A stretch of 64,000 bases of DNA from positions 1 through 64,000 of the forward strand of contig JAPDJT010000016.1 of assembly GCA_029258955.1 (NCBI GenBank), read 5' to 3'. Source of the DNA: Thermoplasmatota archaeon (GTDB lineage Archaea > Thermoplasmatota > E2 > UBA202 > JdFR-43). This document shows, piece after piece, positions 8,110-16,233 of the stretch. The notes below the pieces were generated by a model, which saw nothing but the letters and a program-made list of their open reading frames with translations, did no database searches and was not told the origin of the DNA. The first letter of the stretch is position 1; every line of letters begins with the position of its first letter. Made by a program: the position numbers and the translations under genes.

Positions 8110-9057
8110 ATGGGAAAATTAGGGCTATATGCAAGACTAATATTTGCAATAGCATTGTTATTTGCTATAATATATGGCTTGCTTGTTTTGATAGCATATT
8201 TTATGGGTTACGCTCAGCCAATTGTGCTGGCTGTGCTTGCTGCATTTATTATAATCTTGCAATATGTAATGAGTCCGAAAATCGTAGAAATGACAATGCG
8301 AGTTAGATATATCAAAAAGGAGGATATGCCTCGCCTTTATTCCATGGTGGAAAAATTGGCTAAAGAAGCTAACATTCCCATGCCCAAGATTGGTATAGCT
8401 GAAATTGAACTGCCAAATGCTTTTGCTTTTGGAAGAAGTGTAAGAGATGGGAGGGTTTGTGTAACGAGGGGATTGCTTAAAATATTAAATGATGAAGAGC
8501 TGGAAGCTGTTTTAGGACATGAAATTTCTCATTTGAAGCATAGAGATATGGCAATAATAACAATGCTGTCTGTCATTCCTTTAATCTGCTATCTTGCTTT
8601 CTGGAGCCTTTTATGGGGAAGAAGAAGAGATTCATCATCTTCAGCCTTAGCATTCCTTGCATTCATCATATATTTTATTACAAATCTCATTGTTTTATAT
8701 GTGAGCAGAATAAGGGAATATTATGCTGACTATGGTTCAGCAATGCTAACTAAAAAACCACATGCATTAGCTTCAGCTCTCTATAGAATAACAACAGCAA
8801 CAGCAACTTTGCATCCGTCAAAAATTAAAAAGGTTGAAGGAATGAGGGCTTTTTTTGCAACTGATCCTGTAAGGGCGAGAAAAGATGTATTTGACTTAAG
8901 ACAGGCAGATTTGAATATGGATGGACACATTGATGAAAATGAGTTGCAATACTTTGCCCAGCACGCCAGAACAACCGCAACTGATAAATTGATGGAATTG
9001 TTTTCATCTCATCCAAATGTGGTGGAAAGAATAAAAAGGTTGGCTGAGTTAAGATGA
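8110..9057 (+). CDS. htpX: HtpX-type M48 membrane metalloprotease with EF-hand-like loop
   Basis: A 315-residue protein with N-terminal helices, the zinc motif HEISH (His137, His141), a pair of helices, and a third ligand Glu in SRIREYYADYGS. HtpX proteases degrade misfolded membrane proteins. Unusually, residues 267-278 (DLNMDGHIDENE) match the 12-residue calcium-binding EF-hand loop, with Asp1, Asn3, Asp5, Asp9 and Glu12. TTAAATATC about 25 bases before the ATG suggests a leaderless transcript. The next gene overlaps by ATGA. Confidence 0.92.
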   Translation: MGKLGLYARLIFAIALLFAIIYGLLVLIAYFMGYAQPIVLAVLAAFIIILQYVMSPKIVEMTMRVRYIKKEDMPRLYSMVEKLAKEANIPMPKIGIAEIELPNAFAFGRSVRDGRVCVTRGLLKILNDEELEAVLGHEISHLKHRDMAIITMLSVIPLICYLAFWSLLWGRRRDSSSSALAFLAFIIYFITNLIVLYVSRIREYYADYGSAMLTKKPHALASALYRITTATATLHPSKIKKVEGMRAFFATDPVRARKDVFDLRQADLNMDGHIDENELQYFAQHARTTATDKLMELFSSHPNVVERIKRLAELR

Positions 9058-9491
9058 AAGAGAAATTAGTTAAAATGGATGTTTATCCACATGTTTATCA
9101 TAGCGATAGATATTCAGAAATAATTTTGGTAAATGAAGATATGGCTTTGCCAATTTATGTAAGCTATACTCAAGCAGAGAGCATAATGAATGGATTACAT
9201 GGCAAACGTTTTCATCGCCCTCTCACCCATGATTTATTTATCCAAGTGATAAACTTGCTTGGAGGGGCAATTAAAAAAATTGTAATAGATGACTTAGTTG
9301 ATGGCATATTTATGGCTAAATTATACATAGAGTATTACAAGGAAGGAAAGATTGAAGAAGTAGTTGTTGACGCTCGTCCAAGCGATTGCATTGCATTAGC
9401 AGTAAGGGAGGGATGCGACATATATGTAGCTGAAAAAGTGCTTAAGGAAGCAGGAAGAAGCAAAGAAGAAATGGGAATAGAGAATTTTTAA
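9054..9491 (+). CDS. Bifunctional nuclease family protein (DUF151)
   Basis: A 145-residue protein with the DUF151 core: ALPIYVSYTQAESIM, the HDLF segment, LVDGIFMAKLYIE and DARPSDCIALAVREG. Plant and bacterial members have been reported to have DNase and RNase activity; archaeal roles are not established. The ATG overlaps the stop of htpX, so the two are co-transcribed. Confidence 0.88.
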   Translation: MKEKLVKMDVYPHVYHSDRYSEIILVNEDMALPIYVSYTQAESIMNGLHGKRFHRPLTHDLFIQVINLLGGAIKKIVIDDLVDGIFMAKLYIEYYKEGKIEEVVVDARPSDCIALAVREGCDIYVAEKVLKEAGRSKEEMGIENF

Positions 9492-9494
9492 ATA
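9484..9494 (+). promoter_or_regulatory. TATA-like box before AMMECR1
   Basis: TTTTTAAATA lies about 25 bases upstream of the ATG at 9512. This favours that ATG over the in-frame TTG at 9500 and suggests a leaderless transcript. Confidence 0.5.
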
Positions 9495-9511
9495 TTTCTT
9501 TGATTAAGAAC

Positions 9512-10099
9512 ATGGATTTGAAGGATGGAGAAAAACTGGTTAGATATGCAAGAGAAGTTATAGAAAAACATGTTAAAGGAGAGAAAATTCCAGATTTAGA
9601 AAATTTTGAAGAAAAAGCAGGCGTTTTTGTTACAATAAATAAATATCCTAGCCATATGCTCAGAGGATGTATAGGAATACCAGAGCCAATTTATCCATTA
9701 AATAAAGCAATAAAAGAAGCAGCTATCTCTGCTTGTCATGATCCTCGTTTTCCAGATTTGGAAAAAGATGAGCTTGATGAAATTGTTGTTGAAGTAACTG
9801 TTTTAACACCTCCACAACTTATAAAATGTGAGCCAAAGGATTATCCAAGGCATATTAAAATTGGAAGAGACGGATTGATTGTTGAAAAAGGATTTTATAA
9901 AGGTTTATTGCTTCCTCAAGTAGCTGTGGAGTATAAATGGAATGCTGAGGAATTCCTAAGCCAGACATGCATTAAAGCTGGATTGCCTCCAGATGCATGG
10001 TTTGATGAAGAAACAAAAGTTTATAAATTTCAAGGAGAAGTTTTTGCTGAAAAGGAGCCAAGAGGAGAAGTAATTAAGCTGGAGTTGGAAAATGCTTGA
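9512..10099 (+). CDS. AMMECR1 domain protein
   Basis: A 195-residue protein of the AMMECR1 family. Diagnostic segments are GVFVTINKYPSHMLRGCIG, the run AAISACHDPRFPDL and EVTVLTPPQLI. It is a soluble protein widespread in archaea and conserved to humans; its biochemical role is not settled. AMMECR1 genes often sit with radical SAM genes, as here, where the radical SAM start overlaps by 8 bases. Confidence 0.92.
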   Translation: MDLKDGEKLVRYAREVIEKHVKGEKIPDLENFEEKAGVFVTINKYPSHMLRGCIGIPEPIYPLNKAIKEAAISACHDPRFPDLEKDELDEIVVEVTVLTPPQLIKCEPKDYPRHIKIGRDGLIVEKGFYKGLLLPQVAVEYKWNAEEFLSQTCIKAGLPPDAWFDEETKVYKFQGEVFAEKEPRGEVIKLELENA

Positions 10100-10964
10100 A
10101 AAATATTTTGCAATTCTGGAAGGGGAAGAAAAAAGCAAATACTTGCAAAATAAAGAGAAAATTCCATTGTTGATAAGGAAAGCCGAAGAGATTTTCCAAA
10201 ATTGTCATTTTTGCGAGCATAGATGTGGGGTAAATAGATATGAAAGAGCTGGAAAGTGTAGGGTAAAGCAAGCTAGCGTAGCCTCCCATTTCTTCCATTA
10301 TGGTGAGGAATCTATGCTAATTCCTTCATATACAATTTTTTTCTCAGGCTGTACTTTTTATTGTGTATATTGTCAGAACTGGGATATTTCTCAATACCAT
10401 GCTGGAATATATATTGAGCCAGAAAAAATGGCCTTTATGATAGAAAAAGCTTGGGAAAGAGGAGCAAAAAATGTAAATTGGGTTGGGGGCGAGCCTACGC
10501 CCAATCTTCTCTATATATTGCAAGTGCTGGAAAAATGCAATGCAAATTTGCCCCAGATATGGAATTCAAATATGTATTGCAGTATTCAAACAATGGATTT
10601 GCTAAAGGAAATTGTTGATGTGTATTTGACAGATTTTAAGTATGGCAATAATCAATGTGCTGAAAGGTTATCCAAAATAAAGAACTATTGGGATATTATT
10701 ACAAGAAATCATAAAATTGCATATGAACAGGGAGAAATGATTATTCGCCATCTTATACTTCCAAATCATGTAGAATGTTGTTCAAAGCCAATTTTGGAAT
10801 GGATTGCTGAAAATGTGCCAGATGCTATGGTAAACATAATGGACCAATATTATCCAACATATAAAGCAATGGAATATGAGGAGATAAACAGAAGAATAAA
10901 AATGGCAGAATATGATGAAGTTTATGATTATGCAAAAGAACTAGGTATAAATATAATTAAATAA
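10092..10964 (+). CDS. PflX-like radical SAM protein (COG1313 type)
   Basis: A 290-residue enzyme. It has an N-terminal cysteine motif NCHFCEHRCGVNR, then the radical SAM cluster Cys87-Cys91-Cys94 (CTFYCVYC), followed by QNWDIS and a GGEPTPN SAM-binding segment. It resembles the uncharacterised PflX group of pyruvate-formate-lyase-activase relatives. It overlaps the AMMECR1 gene, recalling AMMECR1/MEMO/radical SAM associations, though the classic partner is another subgroup. No MEMO gene is seen nearby. Confidence 0.85.
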   Translation: MLEKYFAILEGEEKSKYLQNKEKIPLLIRKAEEIFQNCHFCEHRCGVNRYERAGKCRVKQASVASHFFHYGEESMLIPSYTIFFSGCTFYCVYCQNWDISQYHAGIYIEPEKMAFMIEKAWERGAKNVNWVGGEPTPNLLYILQVLEKCNANLPQIWNSNMYCSIQTMDLLKEIVDVYLTDFKYGNNQCAERLSKIKNYWDIITRNHKIAYEQGEMIIRHLILPNHVECCSKPILEWIAENVPDAMVNIMDQYYPTYKAMEYEEINRRIKMAEYDEVYDYAKELGINIIK

Positions 10965-11021
10965 GGATTGATGGGCAAATGAAAAAATTTTTGTCCTGTA
11001 TTTTTGGAATTATCAAAAATT

Positions 11022-11097
11022 ATAATGAAATAGATTGTGGTTATAGCGTATCTTATCGTGCAACGATAGCCAATGACCACCTCTTTTTCATTTATTT
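11022..11097 (+). repeat. Dispersed hairpin repeat, copy 1
   Basis: Left arm AATGAAATAGATTGTGGTTA, right arm AATGACCACC then TTTTTCATTTATT. The inner stem GTGGTTAT/ATGACCAC differs from other copies in both arms, with pairing kept. It lies between the radical SAM gene and dCTP deaminase. Confidence 0.8.
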
Positions 11098-11129
11098 TTC
11101 ACAATTCTAAAATAAAAGGAGAAAGGAGG

Positions 11130-11576
11130 TCATTCAAGTTTTACAGTTTTTTGCCCTTTATACTTTCCTTCATAATATTTTGAAGGTCGAGATAGCAGTT
11201 TTTCAAACACAATCTGGCAGAATCTGTCCCCTTCTTTTATTTCTATCTCCTGATGAGTGTTAAAGCATGAAATTGTTAAGCACCCTTCAAAACCTGCATC
11301 TACCTTGCCGAATGTAGATAGGACTCCTTTTCTTGCATAGCTGGAACGTAGCCACAACTGAGCGGTGACGTTCTTAAGTTTTACATATTCCTTTGTAGAA
11401 ATGGCAAACCATTGCAATGGCTTTATTTTAGCTTCCTTAACTACTTTTCCTTCAATGAAAATTTCTCCTATAGTTAAATCATAGCCATTAGGGGTTAAAT
11501 TATTAGGATTAAATGGCTCAATGCTTATTTCGCCTTTTAAAACCGCTTCTCTGATATCTCTATCCGACAAAATCAT
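11130..11576 (-). CDS. dcd: dCTP deaminase / dUTPase family protein
   Basis: A 148-residue trimer-type nucleotide enzyme. Key segments are LTPNGYDLTIG, LRSSYARKGV, VDAGFEGCLTI and KEGDRFCQIVF. The Arg-Ser-Ser motif and the GxxxDAGFEG loop mark the dCTP deaminase branch, which makes dUMP or dUTP for thymidylate synthesis. It is shorter than bacterial Dcd but usual for archaeal forms. Its start overlaps the cold-shock gene stop by four bases. Confidence 0.88.
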   Translation of the reverse strand: MILSDRDIREAVLKGEISIEPFNPNNLTPNGYDLTIGEIFIEGKVVKEAKIKPLQWFAISTKEYVKLKNVTAQLWLRSSYARKGVLSTFGKVDAGFEGCLTISCFNTHQEIEIKEGDRFCQIVFEKLLSRPSKYYEGKYKGQKTVKLE

Positions 11577-11773
11577 TCCAACAATTCCACATTCTTTGCT
11601 CTTGGTCCTTTTTCAGTTTCCACCAAATCAAACTTTACCTTCTGCCCAACTTTCAGGCTTATATATCCTTCCTTTTTTACATCGGAATAGTGAACAAAAA
11701 CATCTTTTTGTCCATCTACTCCGATAAAACCGTACCCCTTCTTATTTACCCATTTTTTTACGGTTCCTTCCAT
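11573..11773 (-). CDS. Cold-shock domain RNA-binding protein
   Basis: A 66-residue OB-fold protein from the ATG at 11773 (MEGTVKKWVNKKGYGFI). RNP1-like KGYGFI and RNP2-like DVFVHY are present. A GGGG-type ribosome site lies just upstream, and a TATA-like TTTTTATATAGGG about 30 bases before the start. A longer in-frame start would add 35 residues unlike the family, so it is rejected. It probably acts as an RNA chaperone. Confidence 0.9.
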   Translation of the reverse strand: MEGTVKKWVNKKGYGFIGVDGQKDVFVHYSDVKKEGYISLKVGQKVKFDLVETEKGPRAKNVELLE

Positions 11774-11879
11774 ATTTTTCCCCTTCTTACATCGCATCCC
11801 TATATAAAAAGGTTTGTATGCTTTGAAATCACATGCTGTGAAATTCTTGAAAATGAATAAAGGAATGAATGATACCATA

Positions 11880-11946
11880 CATGGAAAGGAATGTTGTTAT
11901 AGGTAATTTTTTCATGCAATAAATAACAGCTAATTTTATCATTTGA
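11880..11946 (+). repeat. Dispersed hairpin repeat, copy 2 (partly decayed)
   Basis: Left arm GGAATGTTGTTATAG, middle ATGCAATAAATAACAGC, ending TTATCATTT. The inner stem TGTTAT/ATAACA remains. Confidence 0.55.
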
Positions 11947-12000
11947 GATTTCTATTCTTTGTGGGAGACAATAAAAATGGATGGGTGAACCAATACGATT

Positions 12001-12112
12001 TATTTCATGTTCATTTGCTATTATTGCATAAGAAATTACAATCCACTATGTGTATTGGGATTTACTGTAGCAACATTCCAATTTTTTTATTTATTTTTTC
12101 ATATAAAAAACG
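12001..12112 (-). repeat. Dispersed hairpin repeat, copy 3 (expanded)
   Basis: On the minus strand it reads TTGGAATGTTGCTACAGTAA, and after about 25 extra bases ATGCAATAATAGCAAATGA, then CATGAAATAAA. The whole 11,880-12,200 gap holds no gene; it contains three repeat copies. Confidence 0.5.
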
Positions 12113-12124
12113 AGGTTATCCAAA

Positions 12125-12198
12125 AATAAATGAAATGGATGTTGTCACAGTAAAATTCCTCCAATGCAATAGGATAATGACAACCTTTTCTTTCACTT
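12125..12198 (+). repeat. Dispersed hairpin repeat, copy 4, abutting IS110 remnant 1
   Basis: AAATAAATGAAATGGATGTT starts the copy. The inner stem GTTGTCA/TGACAAC is perfect, and the right arm is CTTTTCTTTCACTTA. The insertion-sequence remnant begins within about 7 bases of its end, after TTTTCGACACC. Confidence 0.8.
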
Positions 12199-12204
12199 AA
12201 TTTT

Positions 12205-13027
12205 CGACACCTATGTAAAGCCCGCCTGTTTTATATGCAATTTCAATTTTTATGCCTTATGATATACACCTATTCGTGGCAAAGCCACATTATGCCTACT
12301 TCATCCATAGCTAAGAAGCTCCAATTATTGCAACATTTTCATGTTTTCCTTTTCTCTTTAGCTTTCTATAAAATTCTGTTATTTTGCTATGCCCACAATA
12401 AACTTTATCTCCAGATTTATGAACTGATGGAACCAATCCAGCATAAGAAAATATTTTCTTTTCATCTAGAAATCTATTTACATCTCCTATCTCTGCCAAT
12501 ATAACTAATGCTGAAAATGTTGTTGCTGACAAGCTTTTTAAGCAATTTTACTTCTTTAAATTTCTTTTCTTCTTCCTTTAATCTTTTATCCATCTTCTTT
12601 ATCTCTTCTTCCAATTTTTCCATTATAGATAGATATGTTTCTATTGCTGGAATTTTTAAGCTATGTAGCCATTTTCTTCCAGATTTAGTAAAAATATTCT
12701 CTGCCTAACTAATCTCTTAACTCCCTTATTTCCTTTGGAGGAATCCATGATGTTGGCAACAAATTTCCTCTTGTTAAATCTGCCAATATTTTTGCATCAG
12801 CTATAGCTCTTGTTCTTAATGGATGTGCCACTAAAACTTCATAGCCTTCTTTTACTAAAGCATCTACAATGTAGCTATAGTTTGTAGATGCTTCTATAGC
12901 TACTTTTACATTCTTTAGTCCATAAAAGAATTCTCTTATTTCTTTTTCTTCTTATGCACATCCATACCTGCATACAACATTTTACCGCCTCCTTCATGCT
13001 TATATGGAGCGGGCTTTAACATGTCGT
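12205..13027 (-). mobile_element. IS110-family element remnant 1 (internally deleted)
   Basis: The ends carry imperfect inverted repeats, ATGTAAAGCCCGCCTG at the left and, read on the minus strand, CATGTTAAAGCCCGC at the right. Between them lies a broken IS110-type transposase on the minus strand. The element is about 820 bases, shorter than an intact member. A second, shorter relative lies at 60,904-61,236 with near-identical ends. Its left edge touches a hairpin repeat. Confidence 0.8.
12311..12980 (-). pseudogene. IS110-family (DEDD/transposase 20) transposase, degraded
   Basis: It starts at ATG 12980 with a strong GGAGGCGG site: MLYAGMDVHKK, then a frame change near 12,950. It continues through EIREFFYGLKNVKVAIEAS and an RTRAIADAKILADLTRG stretch, a broken coiled middle, and the C-terminal domain GDVNRFLDEKKIFSYAGLVPS. 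After GHSKITEF it jumps to YRKLKRKGKHENVAI, implying loss of about 35 residues. Several stops and shifts mean it cannot be active. Confidence 0.85.
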
Positions 13028-13082
13028 CATCAAACCCCATAAAAACAGAAAGCTTAATAAGGTAAAATCTAATACTCATAAC

Positions 13083-13319
13083 ATGCCAGTAGTGGGTTTC
13101 GTTTTGATTTCAACAGCTCCAGCAAAAGAGCATCAAGTATATAATGAACTACTTAAAATAAAGGAGATTGTTGAGCTCCATCCTTTATTTGGAGAATATG
13201 ATTTAATTGCAAAAGTTGAAGTAAATGATTTAGAAGAGTTAGGAAAAGTAGTTGTTGAGAAAATACGCTCCATAGATGGGGTTGCAGATACTAAAACCCT
13301 TACTGGCACAAAATTTTAA
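13083..13319 (+). CDS. Stand-alone Lrp/AsnC ligand-binding (RAM) domain protein
   Basis: A 78-residue RAM domain without a DNA-binding part. It contains GFVLISTAPAKEHQVYNEL, the LFGEYDLIAKVEVND strand-turn and a final GVADTKTLTGTKF. Such proteins are oligomeric amino-acid sensors that can pair with full Lrp-type regulators. It is followed after 12 bases by a membrane protein with a good ribosome site. CTTAATAAG upstream may be the TATA box. Confidence 0.85.
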   Translation: MPVVGFVLISTAPAKEHQVYNELLKIKEIVELHPLFGEYDLIAKVEVNDLEELGKVVVEKIRSIDGVADTKTLTGTKF

Positions 13320-13331
13320 GGAGGTGAAAAA

Positions 13332-13634
13332 ATGGGTCCATATATGCAGTTGTTTGTGAGCATGCTTTTGCTTGTGTTTGCAATTGGAACAATACTTGCA
13401 GGAGCATTTACAATATACTTTGGTTCTGGAAGAAGCCGAGCAATAGGGAGTATATTGTTTCTTATAGGCATAATAGTTGCTCTAATATTTTACAACTACA
13501 GTGGTGGAGAACTATGGGGAGAAAGAGAATGGACATGGGAAATTGTTAAGGCAGGAATAGCATCAATTATTGGAGGTATAATAGGGGCATTGGTGGCATT
13601 GGGTGTATTCTTGGCAGGAATAATGAAGGCTTAA
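13332..13634 (+). CDS. Small three-helix membrane protein
   Basis: A 100-residue protein with helices at about 6-28, 36-54 and 72-97 and a short hydrophilic loop rich in Trp and Glu (GGELWGEREWTWE). AAGGAGGTGA seven to eight bases before the ATG is a strong ribosome site. It is translationally coupled to the nitroreductase (TAA immediately followed by ATG). No known family is recognised. Confidence 0.6.
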   Translation: MGPYMQLFVSMLLLVFAIGTILAGAFTIYFGSGRSRAIGSILFLIGIIVALIFYNYSGGELWGEREWTWEIVKAGIASIIGGIIGALVALGVFLAGIMKA

Positions 13635-14165
13635 ATGGATGTAAAAGAAGCTATAGAAAAAAGACGCTCTATAAGGAAATACAAAAAACAACCTATTGAG
13701 CGAGAATTAGTTGAGAGATTACTCCATTATGCAAATTTAGCACCTTCTGCAGGAAATTTGCAAGCAAGAGATTTCATTATTGTTGATGATGAAAATGTAA
13801 AGAAAAAGTTAGCAAGAGCTGCTTACAATCAAAAATTTATTGAGGAAGCTCCAATTGTTGTTGTATTTTGTGCAAACTTACAAAGAATAGCCCCTTATGG
13901 ACAAAGAGGAATAAACTTCTATTGCCTGCAAGATGTTGCAGCAGCTATTCTAAATTTCTTGTTAGTGGCAACATCTGAAGGACTTGCTACATGTTGGGTA
14001 GGAGCTTTTGACGATGAAGAAGTTGCAGAAATTTTAGAATTGCCACCACATATAAAGCCAGTTGCAATTGTGCCTGTTGGTATTGGTGATGAAAAGCCAA
14101 TTAAAACAGAGAGATATGATTTGAAAGAGCTGATACACTACAACAAATGGGGAGGCAAGATTTAA
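13635..14165 (+). CDS. Nitroreductase-family FMN oxidoreductase
   Basis: A 176-residue flavoprotein. RRSIRKYKKQPI and APSAGNLQARDF are the FMN-phosphate-binding motifs at the N-terminus, and the DVAAAILNFLLVATSEGLATCWVG region is the central helix and flavin-binding loop. The family reduces nitro groups, quinones or flavins; the substrate is unknown. ATG directly follows the stop of the membrane protein, so they form one operon with the RAM-domain gene. Confidence 0.92.
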   Translation: MDVKEAIEKRRSIRKYKKQPIERELVERLLHYANLAPSAGNLQARDFIIVDDENVKKKLARAAYNQKFIEEAPIVVVFCANLQRIAPYGQRGINFYCLQDVAAAILNFLLVATSEGLATCWVGAFDDEEVAEILELPPHIKPVAIVPVGIGDEKPIKTERYDLKELIHYNKWGGKI

Positions 14166-14473
14166 CAAATCTCTTCCAGAATATCTATTTTTTCCTTTAT
14201 AATTTTACAAATTCTGCAGATTTCCTTTACTGCATCTTCTCCATTTAAAATTGCATTGGCTGATTTTTCTATCTCGCCATTAATTTCATCACTAAGCTTA
14301 ACATTTCCTCCTCTTTTATCAGTTATATATTGAGAAATTGCTGCATTACTTACTCCAAGTTTTTCCGCAATTTCCTTTTGGCTAAGCCCCTTGCCAAGTA
14401 AATTTTTTGCAAGTTTTTTTCTAATGCAAGGCAGTACAGTCCAAACTATCATTTCACAAGGTGTCTTTTTCAT
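14162..14473 (-). CDS. HTH transcriptional regulator (COG2522-like)
   Basis: A 103-residue protein from the ATG at 14473 (MKKTPCEMIVWTVLPCIRK). The XRE-type helix-turn-helix is GLSQKEIAEKLGVSNAAIS, followed by QYITDKRGG and a C-terminal helix with Cys residues (EICRICKIIKEKI). The 7-codon longer form is less like family members. Its end overlaps the convergent nitroreductase by four bases. Target genes are unknown. Confidence 0.85.
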   Translation of the reverse strand: MKKTPCEMIVWTVLPCIRKKLAKNLLGKGLSQKEIAEKLGVSNAAISQYITDKRGGNVKLSDEINGEIEKSANAILNGEDAVKEICRICKIIKEKIDILEEIC

Positions 14474-14501
14474 GAAAATTAAATCAATTAACAATATTAA
14501 A

Positions 14502-14666
14502 TTATTCCTTCTCTCTCCACAGTCCTATGAAATGACAATTCTCACATTCATATGCAACAGCTTCTTTAATCCATTCCGGAATTTTTATGAACGGCAAAGA
14601 AGGTATCTCAAATTCGCTCAACATTTTATTCATTTTTCCATTACAAATAGGGCATAATTTTTCCAT
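14502..14666 (-). CDS. Small zinc-ribbon protein (54 residues)
   Basis: A short gene on the minus strand starting MEKLCPICNGKMNKML and ending FIGLWREKE. Two cysteine pairs, CPIC and CENC, are spaced as in a zinc ribbon. It ends about 30 bases before the HTH regulator and is transcribed divergently from the DNA ligase, sharing the AT-rich 14,667-14,700 promoter region. Homologous zinc ribbons commonly accompany archaeal HTH genes; the function is unknown. Confidence 0.65.
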   Translation of the reverse strand: MEKLCPICNGKMNKMLSEFEIPSLPFIKIPEWIKEAVAYECENCHFIGLWREKE

Positions 14667-14700
14667 AAAGGTAATTTACTTGCTAAATTTAATATTTGGG

Positions 14701-16152
14701 ATGGATTTAAAAGATTTGATTTCTATAGCAGAAAAATTGAAATCTACTGCAAAGAAAAAAGAAAAAATAGCTATTGTTGCAAATTTTATAAAAAATTTAA
14801 GAGAAGAAGAAATTGAACCAGCTATCAATTTACTTTTAGGCAATTTACCAAAAATAAATGTTGGGTATGCAACTATTGCAAAGTTTCAAAAAGTATTGCC
14901 ATTTGAAAAAATTCCTAAGGACGTTAAATCAATTTATTCTTATCTTATTAAAATTGGGGAAACATCAAAAGAAAAAGAAAAGGAAAGCATGCTTTCTGCT
15001 TTGCTTTCTCAACTTGATAGTAAAGAAAGAGAATTTATAATAAATGCATTACTTGGAGAGCAAAGACATGGTGTAAGCCAAGGTTTATTTTTAGAAGCAA
15101 TTGCAGACGCATTTGGCTATACAAAAGAAAACATTGAAAAAGCTTATTTGATATCCTCCCTGCCAGAAATTTTGAGTTATGCGAGAAAAAATGAATTGGA
15201 CAAAATAAAAGTTAAACTATATAAGCCAATAAAGCCAATGCTTACAGATATGGCAAAATTTGAGGATTTAAAAGGAACATATTGTGTAGAATATAAATTT
15301 GATGGAATAAGAGCACATTTGCATATTGGAAACAAAGGAATAAAAATATTTTCTAGGAATCAAAGAGAAATAACAGACTATTTTCCAGAAATTGTTGAAG
15401 AAATGAAAAGTATAGATGGAGAAGTTATTTTAGATGGCGAGATAATTGCATTTAAAGACAAACCATTGCCCTTTCAGGAACTCATGAAAAAATTCAGGAA
15501 AGAGAAAAGCATGGATATTCCAACTAAATTATATTTGTTCGATATTCTTTATAAAGATGGAAAAGAGCTTCTTGATTTACCTTTTGAAAAAAGAAGAGAA
15601 ATTTTAAAAGAGATGGCTTCCTCTTATCTTCCACCACATATTATTACCAATAAGCCTGATGAAATGAAAAAATTTTTTGAAAAAGCTGTTAATGAAGGCT
15701 TTGAGGGAATTGTGGCAAAAGATGTAAAAAGCAAGTATAGGCTGAGAAGAGGTTGGTATAAAGTAAAGAAGAGTCATTCCTTAGATGTAGCTATTATTGC
15801 TGCAGAATGGGGGCATGGGCGCCGTTATAAATGGCTAAGCGACTACTGGCTTGCTGTTTTAGATAATGGTGAATTTCATATGGTGGGCAAGACATTCAAG
15901 GGGCTAACTGATGAGGAGTTTGAGGAAATTACAAAGGAATTGCTTAAAAATAAGGTAAGAGAGGAGGGAAGAGTTATTTTTGTAAAGCCGACTATAGTTG
16001 TGGAAGTGGAATTTGATGACATACAAAAAAGTGATAGATATGGATATGCCCTAAGATTCGCAAGAGTAAAAAGAATAAGATGGGACAAAGATGTAAATGA
16101 AATAAACACCCTTGAAGATGTAAAGAAGCTATATAAGGAAATGAAAAAGTAA
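14701..16152 (+). CDS. lig: ATP-dependent DNA ligase (archaeal/eukaryotic type)
   Basis: A 484-residue ligase. The nucleotide-binding Lys199 lies in motif I (EYKFDGIRAH). Motif III is LYLFDILYKDG, motif IV GFEGIVAKD and motif V WYKVKK. A C-terminal OB-fold follows (VEVEFDDIQKSDRYGYALRF). The N-terminal DNA-binding domain is short: Lys199 is earlier than the usual approximately 240-250. The ATG at 14701 is preferred because AAATTTAATATTT precedes it and the upstream 38 in-frame codons look like the divergent gene's region. It seals Okazaki fragments and repair nicks. Confidence 0.93.
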   Translation: MDLKDLISIAEKLKSTAKKKEKIAIVANFIKNLREEEIEPAINLLLGNLPKINVGYATIAKFQKVLPFEKIPKDVKSIYSYLIKIGETSKEKEKESMLSALLSQLDSKEREFIINALLGEQRHGVSQGLFLEAIADAFGYTKENIEKAYLISSLPEILSYARKNELDKIKVKLYKPIKPMLTDMAKFEDLKGTYCVEYKFDGIRAHLHIGNKGIKIFSRNQREITDYFPEIVEEMKSIDGEVILDGEIIAFKDKPLPFQELMKKFRKEKSMDIPTKLYLFDILYKDGKELLDLPFEKRREILKEMASSYLPPHIITNKPDEMKKFFEKAVNEGFEGIVAKDVKSKYRLRRGWYKVKKSHSLDVAIIAAEWGHGRRYKWLSDYWLAVLDNGEFHMVGKTFKGLTDEEFEEITKELLKNKVREEGRVIFVKPTIVVEVEFDDIQKSDRYGYALRFARVKRIRWDKDVNEINTLEDVKKLYKEMKK

Positions 16153-16233
16153 TTTTCCATCAATTTTTTCTCATTTTTAGTATTTAGAATAATTTAGAAA
16201 TTAAATGAACCAAAAAGAAGTTAAATTTGACCA

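Noticed and set aside
11943-12708. Plus-strand open frames across 11,943-12,708
   Set aside because: They cross hairpin repeats and the antisense of a degraded IS110 transposase; no protein family is evident.
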